In this document: piece by piece, positions 28,004 to 38,730 of the stretch
How positions within the stretch are numbered: the first letter of the stretch is position 1
Layout: every line of letters starts with the position of its first letter
NCBI GenBank assembly: GCA_947579665.1
Contig: OX388349.1
Coordinates: 72,978,841 to 73,042,840 of the forward strand
Direction of reading: 5' to 3'
DNA: 64,000 bases
DNA from: Sympetrum striolatum
Taxonomy: Eukaryota > Arthropoda > Insecta > Odonata > Libellulidae
Notes under the pieces: generated by a model
The model's input: the letters and a program-made list of their open reading frames with translations, nothing else
Told to the model about the DNA's origin: nothing
Database searches by the model: none
Position numbers and translations under genes: made by a program

Positions 28004-31000
28004 AGATTTTTTACTTAATTTTCCTCATTTTATTGAGATATTGTCGAAAAAAGCAACAAAAACGAATAATTTTAGTGGAATTTCAATTTTGTCATTTTTT
28101 CCTTATATTTCCTCAATTTTTCAAAATATTTTCATAAAAAGCAACAAAAACGGATATTTTTAGCGAAATTTCAATTATTTCCTCTTTTTTTCCCTTAATT
28201 TTCCTCATTTTATCGATATATGACCGAAAAAAGCAATTAAAATGAATAATTTTAGCTAAATTTCAATTTTTATCCTCTATTTTTTACTTAATTTTCCTCA
28301 TTTTATTGCGATATTATCTAAAAAAGCAACAAAAACGAATAATTTTAGTGGTATTTCAATTTTGTCATTTTTTCCATATTTTTCCTCATTTTTTCGAAAT
28401 ATTATCAAAAAAAGCATCAAAAACTAATATTTTTAGCGAAATTTCAATTTTTTCCTCTTTTTTTTACTTAATTTTCCTCATTTTATCGAGATATTATCGA
28501 AAACAGCAACAAGAACGATTAATTTTAGCAAAATTTCAATTTATTTCCTCTTTTTTTTCATTTATTTTGTTCATTTTACCGAGATATTATCGAAAAAAAA
28601 AAGAAAAAGGAATAATTTTTTCGAAATTTCAATTTCATTCCTCTTTTTTTCCTCAATTTTCTTCATTTTTTTGAGATATTATCGAAAAAAATCAAAAACG
28701 AATAATTTTAGCAAAATTTCATATTTTTTCTCTTTTTTTTCCTTAATTTTTCTAATTTTATCGAAATATTATCAAAGAAAGCAACAAAAACGATTATTTT
28801 TGGCGAAATTTCAATTTTTTCTTCTAATTTTTCACTAATTTTCTACATTTTATCGAGATATTATCGAATCAAGTAACAAAAACGAATAATTTTAGGGAAA
28901 TTTCATTTAGTTTCCTTACATTTCTTCGTTTTATAGAGATATTATCGAAAAAAGCAACAAAAACGAAAAATTGTAGCGAAATTTCAGTTTTTCCTCTTTT
29001 TTTCCCTTAAATTACCTCATTTTATCGAGATTTTACCGAAAAAAAGCAACAAAAACGAATAATCATAGCCAAATTTCAATTTTTTTCTCTTTTTTCCCTT
29101 AATTTCCTCATTTTATCGAGATATGACCGAAAAAAGCAATTAAAACGAATAATTTTAGCAAAATCTCCATTTTTTCCCTTTTTTTCCTTAATTTTCCTCA
29201 TTTGTCGAGATATTATCGAAAACAGCAACCAAAACGAATAATTTTTTCGAAATTTCAATTTTTTTCCTCAATTTTTTCCTTAATTTTCCTCATTTTATCG
29301 ATATATGACCGAAAAAAGCAATTAAAATGAATAATTTTAGCTAAATTTCAATTTTTATCCTCTATTTTTTACTTAATTTTCCTCATTTTATTGAGATATT
29401 ATCTAAAAAAGCAACAAAAACGAATAAGTTTAGTGGTATTTCAATTTTGTCATTTTTTCCATATTTTTCCTCATTTTTTCGAAATATTATCAAAAAAAGC
29501 ATCAAAAACTAATATTTTTAGCGAAATTTCAATTTTTTCCTCTTTTTTTTACTTAATTTTCCTCATTTTATCGAGATATTACCGAAAACAGCAACAAGAA
29601 CGATTAATTTTAGCAAAATTTCAATTTATTTCCTCTTTTTTTTCATTTATTTTGTTCATTTTACCGAGATATTATCGAAAAAAAAAAGAAAAAGGAATAA
29701 TTTATAATATCAAATACGTATAATTTTAGCAAAATTTCATATTTTTTCTCTTTTTTTTTCCTTAATTTTTCTAATTTTATCGAAATATTATTAATGAAAC
29801 CAACAAAAACGATTATTTTTGGCGAAAATTAAATTTTTTCCTTTTATTTGTCCCTACTTTTCTACATTTTATCGAGATATTATCGAAACAAGTAACAAAA
29901 ACGAATAATTTTAGGGAAATTTCATTTAGTTTCCTTACATTTCCTCCTTTTATAGAGAGATTATCGAAAAAAGCAACAAAAACGAAAAATTGTAGCGAAA
30001 TTTCAGTTTTTTCCTCTTTCTTTCCTAAAATTTCTTCATTTTATCGAGATTTTACAGAAAAAAAGCAACAAAAACGAATAATCATAGCCAAATTTCAATT
30101 TTTTCCTCTTTTTTTCCCATAATTTTCCTCATTTTATCGAGATATGACAAAAAAAACAACAAACACAAATAATTTTTTTCAAATTTTAATTTTTTTCATC
30201 TTTTTTTCCACAATTTTCCTCATTTTATAGAGATATGACCGAAATAAGCAACAAAAACGAATAATTATTGCGAAATTTCAGTTTTATCCTCTTGTTTTTC
30301 CTTAAATATCCTCCTATTATCGAGATTTTACCGAAAAAAGCAACAAAAACAAATAATCTTAACGAAATTTAAAATTTTCTTCTTTTTTCCCTTTATATTC
30401 TTCATTTTAACGATATATTTTTGAGAAGCATCAAAAACGAATACTTTTAGCGAAATTTTAATTTTTTTCCTCTTTTTTTGCTTAATTTTCCTCATTTTAT
30501 CGAAGGCTGACCGAAATAAGCAACAAAACGAATAATATTAGCGAAATTTTAATTTTTATTCTCTATCTTTTACTTAATTTTCCTCATTTTATTGAAATAT
30601 TATCAAATAAGCAACAAAAACGAATAATTTTAGTGGAATTTCAATTTTGTCGTTTTTTTTCTTAATTTTCCTCATTTTATCGAGATATGACCAAAGAAAG
30701 CAACAAAAACCAATAATATTTGCGAAATTTCAATTTTTTCCTCTATTTTTTCATCAATTTTCCTCATTTTATCGAGATATTATCGAAAACAGCAACAAGA
30801 ACGAATAATTAAAGCGAAATTACAATATTTTTCCTCTTTTTCTTCACTTAATTTTCTTCATTTCATTGAGATATTATCGAAAAAGGAATGAAAAAACGAA
30901 TAATTTTAAAGAAATTTCAATATTTTTTCCCTTTTTTCCTTAATTTTCCTCATTTTATCGATATATGACCGAAAAAAGCAACAAAAACAAATAATCTTAA

Positions 31001-31933
31001 CGAAATTTAAATTTTTCTTCTTTTTTCCCTTTATATTCTTCATTTAAACGATATATTTTTGAGAAGCATCAAAAACGAATACTTTTAGCGAAATTTTAAT
31101 TTTTTTCCTCTTTTTTTCCTTAATTTTCCTCATTTTATCGAGGGCTGACCGAAATAAGCAACAAAACGAATAATATTAGCGAAATTTTAATTTTTATTCT
31201 CTATCTTTTACTTAATTTTCCTCATTTTATTGAAATATTATCAAATAAGCAACAAAAACGAATAATTTTAGTGGAATTTCAATTTTGTCGTTTTTTTTCT
31301 TAATTTTCCTCATTTTATCGAGATATGACCAAAGAAAGCAACAAAAACCAATAATATTTGCGAAATTTCAATTTTTTCCTCTATTTTTTCATCAATTTTC
31401 CTCATTTTATCGAGATATTATCGAAAACAGCAACAAGAACGAATAATTAAAGCGAAATTACAATATTTTTCCTCTTTTTCTTCACTTAATTTTCTTCATT
31501 TCATTGAGATATTATCGAAAAAGGAATGAAAAAACGAATAATTTTAAAGAAATTTCAATATTTTTTCCCTTTTTTCCTTAATTTTCCTCATTTTATCGAT
31601 ATATGACCGAAAAAAGCAATTAGAACGAATAATTTTAGATAAATTTCAATTTTTATCCTCTATTTTTTACTTAATTTTCCTCATTTTATTGAGATATTAT
31701 CGAAAAAAGCAACAAAAACGAATAATTTTAGTGGAATTTCAATTTTGTCATTTTTTCGAAATATTATCAAAAAAGGCAACAAAAACTAATATTTTTATTG
31801 AAATTTCAATTTTTTTCCTCCTCTTTTTCTTAATTTTCCTCGTTATATTGAGATATGATCGAAAAAATAAACGAAAACGAAAAATTTTAGCGTAATTTCA
31901 ATATTTTTCCTTTATTTTCGTCATTATATTATT
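28004..31933. repeat. Satellite array, middle block, with 1,085-bp and 638-bp duplications
   Basis: The same 92-bp family resumes, with more divergence between neighbouring monomers than in the left block. Two duplications stand out. The segment at about 28.2-28.65 kb recurs at 29.28-29.7 kb (offset 1,085 bp). The segment at about 30.35-30.96 kb recurs at 30.98-31.6 kb (offset 638 bp, marker GAGAAGCATCAAAAACGAA at 30,423 and 31,061), including a rare variant GGCTGACCGAAATAAGC. No gene is visible. Confidence 0.9.
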
Positions 31934-32770
31934 AAAACTATTGGTCGTATTAATACCAAACTTCGTATATAGTACTGTGGTGTGTGCTGTCAGAGTTGAT
32001 TAGTTTTTGGAGTAAATCGGTTGACCGGAAGTCGAGCTTCATTCATTATAGCTCATTTCCGGTTTTCAAAATATCTCCATAAATATGATATATACGTGCA
32101 TTTTATTACTCATAAAAGTTTTAGATAATGTAATTTACTATAACTTTTGTATTTAACATATTTTTTTATCACCGGTTGATTAGGAGTTATTCGTGAAATA
32201 TCGATGAACCGGAAGTAGCCGTTATGTAATTTGTGGGCGCTCTAACATAAAAACTATGCATTATATCAACACCAAATTTCATATATCGTACTTTATTTAG
32301 TTTCTTAAGAGTTGATTAGTTTTTGGAGTAAATCCGTTTACCGGAAGTCGAGCTTTATTCTTCAAAGCTCATTTCCGGTTTTCAAAATATCTCCATAAAT
32401 ATGATATTTAGGTATATACTATTATTTATAAAAGTTTTAGAAAATAAAATTCCCTATAACTTTTGGTTGAAACATATTTTTGTATCACTGATTGTGTAGG
32501 AGTTATTCATGAAATACTGATAAACCGGAAGTTGCTGATTATGTACTTTGTGGGCGCTCTGGGCTCTATGGGCGAAATGCCAATTTCATCGTTTTTCATC
32601 GATCATGTCCCGTAAAACATTATTATTTATGTTTTGGCGTCAAAGATAATAATATATATATATTAATCACACATATTCCAAGTTTAGATGGAATATAGAG
32701 TTCGAATTTACTGCGGTAGATAAATATTTACATCTTATATATATGGAGAAAGTCATGTGCTGGCCACATC
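31934..32770 (+). mobile_element. Dispersed non-coding repeat, copy B (5'-truncated)
   Basis: Matches copy A from 27,167 to 28,003 at a constant offset of 4,767 bp with no indel. I see only two differences (ATACCGATG versus ATATCGATG, and GAAATTACTG versus GAATTTACTG). The 5' part, including the TG run, is absent; satellite (CATTATATTATT) runs straight into AAAACTATTGGTCG. The satellite to the right differs from that after copy A. Confidence 0.85.
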
Positions 32771-35105
32771 AGATTTTTTAACTTAATTTTCGTCTTTATA
32801 TCGAGATATTTTCGGAAAACGTTACAAAAACAGATAATTTTAGCGAAATTTCAATTTTTTTCTTAATTTTCCTCGGTTTATTGAAATATGACCGAAGTAA
32901 GCAACAAAAACCAATAATATTTGGGAAATTTCAATTTTTTCCTCTATTTCTTCATCAATTTTCCTCATTTTATCGAGATATTATCGAAAACAGCAACAAG
33001 AACGAATAATTTTGGCAAAATTTCAATTTATTTCCTCTTATTTTTTCACTTATTCTCTTCATTTCATTGAGATATTATCGAAAAAAGAATGAAAAACGAA
33101 TAAATTTAGCGAAATTTCAATATTTTTCCTCTTTTCTTCCTTAATTTTCTTCATTTTACCGAGATATTATCGAAAAAAGAAAGAAAAAGGATTAATTTTT
33201 GTGAAATTTCAATTTCTTTCCCCTATTTTTTCCTTAATTTTCTTAATTTTTTTGAGATATTATCGAAAAAAAATCAAAAACGAATAATTTTAGGGAAATT
33301 TCATTTAGTTTCCTTACATTCCTCCTTTTATACAGATATTATCGAAAAAAGCAACAAAAACGAAAAATTGTAGCGAAATTTCAGTTTTTTCCTCTTTTTT
33401 TCCTAAATTTTCCTCATTTTATCGAGATTTTACCGAAAAAAAGCAACAAAAACGAATAATCATAGCCAAATTTCAATTATTTCCTCAATTTTTTCACTTA
33501 ATTTTCTTCATTTCATTGAGATATTATCGAAAAAAGAATGAAAATCGAATAATTTTAGCAAAATTTCAATATTTTTCCTCTATTTTTCCTTCAATTTCTT
33601 CATTTTACCGAGATATTATGGAAAAATGCAACAAAAACGAAAAATTGTAGCGAAATTTCAGTTTTTTCCTCTTTTTTTCCTAAAATTTCCTCATTTTATC
33701 GAGATTTTACCGAAAAAAAGCAACAAAAACGAATAATCATAGCCAAATTTCAATTATTTCCTCTTTTTTTCCCTTAATTTTCCTCATTTAATCGATTTAT
33801 TACCGAAAAAAGCATCAAAAACGAATAATTTTAGCGAAATTTCAATTTTTTCCTCTTTTTTTTCACTTAATTTTTTTCATTTCATTGAGATATTATCGAA
33901 AAAAGAATGAAAATCGAATAATTTTAGCGAAATTTCAATATTTTTCCTCTATTTTTCCATCAATTTCTTCATTTTACCGAGATATTATGGAAAAATGCAA
34001 CAAAAACGGATATTTTTAGCGAAATTTCAATTTTTTCCTCTACTTTTTCTTTGTTTTCCTCATTATATCGAGATATGACCGAAAAAAGAAACGAAAACGA
34101 ATAATTTTAGCGTAATTTCAATTTTTTTCCTTAATTTTTCTCATTATATCGAGATATTATCGAAAAAAGCAAAAAAACGTAAAATTTTAGCAAAATTTCA
34201 ATTTTTATCCCCTATTTTTTCCTTAATTTTCCTCATTTTATCGAGATTTGACCGAAAAAAAGCAACAAAAACAGATAATTTTTTTCGAAATTTCAATTTT
34301 TTTCCTCCTTTTTTCCTTAATTTTCCTCATTTTATCTAGATCTGACCGAAATAAGCAACAAAAACGAATAATATTTGTGAAATTTCAATTTTAATCCTCT
34401 TTTTTTCTCTTAATTTTCTTCATTTCATTGAGATATTATCGAAAAAAGAATGAAAATCGAATAATTTTAGCGAAATTTCAATATTTTTCCTCTATTTTTC
34501 CTTCAATTTCTTCATTTTACCGAGATATTATGGAAAAATGCAAAAAAAACGTATAATTTTAGCAAAATTTCAATTTTTATCCCCTATTTTTTCCTTAATT
34601 TTCCTCATTTTATCGAGATGTGACCGAAAAAAAGCAACAAAAACAGATAATTCTTTTCGAGATTTCAATTTTTTTCCTCTTTTTTTTCCTTAATTTTCCT
34701 CATTTTATCGAGATCTGACCGAAATAAGCAACAAAAACGAATAATTTTAGCGAAATTTCAATTTTTTCCTCTTTTTTTCCTTAATTTTCCTCATTTTATC
34801 GAAATATTATTAAAAAAAGCCACAAAAACGAATAATTTTAGTGAAATTTCAATTTTTACCTCTATTTTGCCTTAAAATTCATCATTTAATCGAGATATGA
34901 GCGAAAAAAGTATCGAAAACGGAACATTTTAGCGAAATGTCGATTTTTGTCCCTACTTTAAATTATTTTTCGTCATTTTATCGAGGTATGATTGATAAAA
35001 GTTACAATAACGGATAATTTTACGGAAATTTCAATTTTTTTCCTCTATTTTGCCTTCATTTTCGACATTTAATCTATATATGATCGAAAAAAGCAACGAA
35101 AAAAA
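32771..35105. repeat. Satellite array, right block with decaying edge
   Basis: About 25 further monomers. Those from 34,850 onward are clearly more diverged (GATATGAGCGAAAAAAGTATCG, GGTATGATTGATAAAAG), as expected at an array edge where homogenising exchange is rare. No gene is visible. Confidence 0.9.
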
Positions 35106-35456
35106 CTTTTTTTCACGAATTTTTATCTGTTTTTGACGATTTTTTTAGCTGTTTTGACTATGGATAGCTATTTTTCGCGAATTTTGAGCTGTTTTTGACG
35201 ATTAATTAGCTTTTTTTGACGATTTTTAGCTGTTTAATACTATTTCTCCCTTTTTTGACGACTTTTTAGCTGTTTTGACGATATTTAGCAGTTTTGACGT
35301 TATTTTAGCTGTTTTTGACGATTTTTTAACTGTTCCTGATGAATTCTTAGCTGTTTTTGACGATTTTTCGCTCTTTTGAAGATTTTTTGCTGTTTTTGAT
35401 AATTTTTTTAGCTGATTTGACGAATTTTTCGCTGTTTTGACGATTTTTCGCTTAAA
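35106..35456. repeat. Minisatellite, 21-22 bp unit (GCTGTTTTTGACGATTTTTTA)
   Basis: About 16 degenerate copies of a unit close to AGCTGTTTTGACGATTTTT follow the last satellite monomers without a spacer. The unit is not a fragment of the 92-bp monomer. Unit lengths vary with the T-run. Confidence 0.85.
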
Positions 35457-35514
35457 ACAACAAAAGCCTTAAGCTGATTTTTTTCTGAGTTATTCTGAGG
35501 AAATCCTCCATGAT

Positions 35515-35706
35515 AGAATGACATAAAACTATGTAACTTGCACATCATATGTTATAATGCATTTCATAGGTTCCATTGCAGTTCAACACCAGTAGTAGGT
35601 TAAAGTTCCCTATTTTTAATCTACTACTAGTGTTGCAAATTTGCTGGAACCTATGATGTGAATTATAACTTCTTTTGTAGAAGTTACATGGCATTATGTC
35701 ACTATG
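35515..35706. mobile_element. Hairpin-type MITE, about 190 bp
   Basis: A long imperfect inverted repeat. TGACATAAAACTATGTAACTT on the left pairs with AAGTTACATGGCATTATGTCA on the right. Further in, CATAGGTTCCATTGCAG pairs with the region of TTTGCTGGAACCTATG, and AGTAGTAG pairs with CTACTACT. A central loop of about 15 bases (GTTCCCTATTTTT) remains. No coding sequence. It fits a non-autonomous hairpin MITE; a structured RNA gene is the alternative. A target duplication is not clear. Confidence 0.6.
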
Positions 35707-36017
35707 GCAGAAAGTCACCTAGGGAAATTCTTGAAGTTTGAATTTGTACCGTAATAAAACAAAAAGACCTCCTTTGTAACTTTATTGCAAAGTGAACATG
35801 AATTACAGTGACTATTAAAGATAACATCAGATGCTGGTTTTTCAAAATTCATTTAAAACGTCCTAACCTGAACACTTTGATGTTCATGTCATGAGTTGGC
35901 TAGACGTGCAGTACCTGACTTGAAGAGTTTGAAATTCATATCTTCTGCTGTAGCATTCTCCGGGATCATTTTCAGTTCCTAAACTTGTATTCTCAAAATG
36001 AATGTTTTATAGATTTT

Positions 36018-36671
36018 CCTTTCCGAATATGACATTTGGTAGAAAGATAGTATTCAAATTATCAATCACAAATTAGTCCTCTTTAGGTGCTGGAAATTTA
36101 TTGTTTAAGGATGAATAATATTATTATTCTGAAAAATACTGATGAATGGAAAAGTTTTCTGACTACTCAAAGCAGCATTGCAATTTGAACACCAAGTAAT
36201 CAATTTTTATCAATGTGTATGTAATAAACAATACTTGAACTCTAACAAAATTTTACAAAAAAACTGCAATGATGTACTGATCTCTATAATGCCTTAAATT
36301 TTCTGTAACTGTTTAGCAAAGGCAGTTTTATTTTTGGTAACAAGATAGCTTTGACAAGGATTAAAATTACAGACCAAAACTAACTCCAACTGACTTTGCT
36401 CTAAACAACAATAGAAATTTTAGGCATTAGAGAGCTCAGTAAATCATTACAGTTTTCTGTAAATTTTTGTAAGAGTTCAAATACTGATTATTAAGTGTAC
36501 ATACATTGAAAAAATACTGAATACTAATATTATGTTCAAATCACAAGTGTTTTTAGAATAAAAATATAATTTAGCCTTAAACTATAAATTTCCAGCACCC
36601 AAAAAGAGTGCTAATTTGCGAATTATACTTTGAATATTATCTTCCTACAAAATATTATCATCATTGGAAAG
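36018..36671. mobile_element. Foldback element, about 650 bp with arms near 300 bp
   Basis: The left arm contains TTAGGTGCTGGAAATTTATTGTTT; the right arm contains its inverse, ATAAATTTCCAGCACCC. Further pairs agree in order along the arms: the TTGAACTCTAACAAAATTTTAC region with GTAAATTTTTGTAAGAGTTCAA, and CTCTATAATGCCTTAAATTT with AAATTTTAGGCATTAGAGAG. The two arms therefore pair nearly end to end, with the centre near 36,345. Arm divergence suggests an old insertion. No coding region. Confidence 0.65.
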
Positions 36672-38237
36672 ACAAATGTATATAACTACCCTTGTTAGTA
36701 CTACATCCATGGGTGGATTCAGAACAATTTTCAAATCCAAATGATTCTGAAATTATACATGGAGTAGTGAAGAACACTGTGGATGAAAGAGAAACCAAAA
36801 AATTAATAAATTTTAAATTACAAGAAACTCAATTATTTTCATCGTCAAAGTATACAATTACATATAGCTAACCAAAATGTTTTGAAAATTAAAAAAATAA
36901 ATCATGCAAAAGAAGACTAAATCATTAATATTTAACAATTGATAAAATAATAAAACCAATGATTGAGGACTTAAAGTAATTTCTATGAGAGCATTAAAAA
37001 AAACGTACTGAAACACATGACTTATCTAGGCACGTTTTTAAATTTACTAACTAATACATGAATTTAAGATATAGGTTTCCTGTATGCCATCTGACATCAA
37101 TAAGCTGAGATTAGAAAAATTCAGCATATAAGTATTAACCTCAAAAATTATTTACAGATCCATTTCTATTACAGTCATATTTAGGAAACAAATGAAGGAA
37201 AAACATATATTTTAAGTATTTGGAGTAATAAAAGTGCATAGTAAGAATCAACTAATTTTAATATGCTGATTACAGATGTGATCAGTATTCACCTGCAAAT
37301 TAGGTTAATTTCAAGATAATAATTGTATTTTATAAAATAAATTTAATGTTTTCTTAGCATCCATTTTACTAATCAGAGAACTAAAGTTTGCTCAACTTTG
37401 AAAGACTGTTACATTTTTTCCTAGTACAAAAAATTAGGCTAAATTCTAGACAAGCACTAACAGAAAAGAGAAACTGAATGAGTAATCACAAATGTTTCAG
37501 TTCCATAATTAAGCTCTGATAATATAAATGAACATTTTTGGTAAAAACCATCAACCCCTAAGTCCACTTTCAGTTAAGAGGTTTTCTTGTAATTCACAAA
37601 ATACAGCATCTGAGAAGTACCCCATGCTACCTCAATAGGATTTGCTAAACATAATTACAGCTATCCTACTTTACTTTATTAATTAAATTTACCTCAAATT
37701 CTTGGTTAAGATCAACTTCCTCAATCAACCTAAAATCAAACCTCCAGATCATACTAATTTTTCCATATTTCAGTGGATTATAACCCATTTAAAAACTGAC
37801 CGGGAGGGTGTATCCCAAAAAAAAAAGAGTCAGAATGCATTTTATATATTCTTCTAAATAATGTTTGATACTTGTGCTTTCTGAATGATAGGAAAACTCC
37901 TAAAAATTATTAGTTTTAATGCCGGAGATTTTTCCAGATGAGTAAATTTAGCCACAAATTTTTAGGTTAGGGAAAAACATCAGCTTCATAAAGTATTCCA
38001 ACATCTGAATCCTCAAGAAAAAATTCTAAAACTAATTACCTTCAAAAATTACTTTTATGACATGAACACTATCTGATTTAACAGAATACCACTTACAGCA
38101 AAAGAAATCATGGTTCATAAAATGTACAATAAACACAGACAATCTGTCACAAAATTTCAAGCAGAAAATTATTGATTTGAATTTAAAAGAAAATATGATT
38201 CAAAACTTCCACTTCCATTTTTTCTTCTTAATCACAT
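36672..38237. other. AT-rich unique sequence, no supported gene
   Basis: No repeat, transposon terminus or coding region is evident. On the minus strand, GATTTTAG/G and GAG/GTAAAT border a 37-bp open stretch at 37,729-37,693. It is too short to support by itself. Confidence 0.5.
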
Positions 38238-38399
38238 TTTATTAAAAATTATTCAAGATCTCGCATAGCTTTTAATTGACGGAGGATAACTTCAGATGAA
38301 CTAGACAGGGTTAATCAACTTCAAACCCAACAACTTCTTGATACACAAAGTAAAGAAATTCATTTTCAAAGTCTTCTAACAAGACCCTTGAATCCATTT
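38238..38399 (-). CDS. Candidate terminal exon of an unidentified host gene
   Basis: On the minus strand, a TTTCTAAG acceptor precedes an open stretch entered as AA/ATG (38,397) with 28 codons to a TAA at 38,313-38,311. The translation is rich in acidic and aromatic residues (begins MDSRVLLEDFENEF, ends GFEVD). About 70 bp beyond the stop is an AATAAA signal (38,243-38,238). The entry phase requires an upstream exon ending in phase 1, which matches the candidate exon ending at 49,778. I do not recognise the protein. In AT-rich DNA an open frame of this size could arise by chance, so the call rests on the combination of acceptor, stop and poly(A) signal. Confidence 0.35.
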
Positions 38400-38730
38400 C
38401 TTAGAAACAAGTCAAGGACTCAATAGTTACCAATCTTTTAATTTGAAATAACAAAGGAAAAACCTAGAGTGACAAGCCAGAAGTCATATTAAGGCTAAAT
38501 AATTCCTCAACTTCTTAAGGTGGATCCACACTTGTAGCGTATCCCCATATCGTAACATTGTGGCATTGCAAGTGGCTGATACTCTACAGTGATACGAGTT
38601 AAACTTGCATCCCGTAACCAAACTCCGTACCTGTATCATCTCACTGAGTTCCCAGTTTGATACTGGATCCCGAGTGAGAGACATGTCTTTACAGCTAGCT
38701 GCAGCTTCGTACATTTATATTCACTATGCT

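Noticed and set aside
1588..35000. Many open frames of 60-120 codons in the satellite (for example 28,306-28,674 and 26,055-26,342)
   Set aside because: They follow the satellite period (monomers of 93 bp keep the frame), are low-complexity F/I/L/K/S, differ between copies by frameshift, and lack start contexts or domains.
1..35105. CRISPR-like direct repeats
   Set aside because: Units are contiguous and similar throughout with no unique spacers of constant length; this is eukaryotic satellite DNA.
37693..37729. 37-bp minus-strand exon (GATTTTAG acceptor, GAG/GTAAAT donor)
   Set aside because: Too short to support; lies beyond the candidate poly(A) signal of the leftward gene and its phase fits no neighbour.
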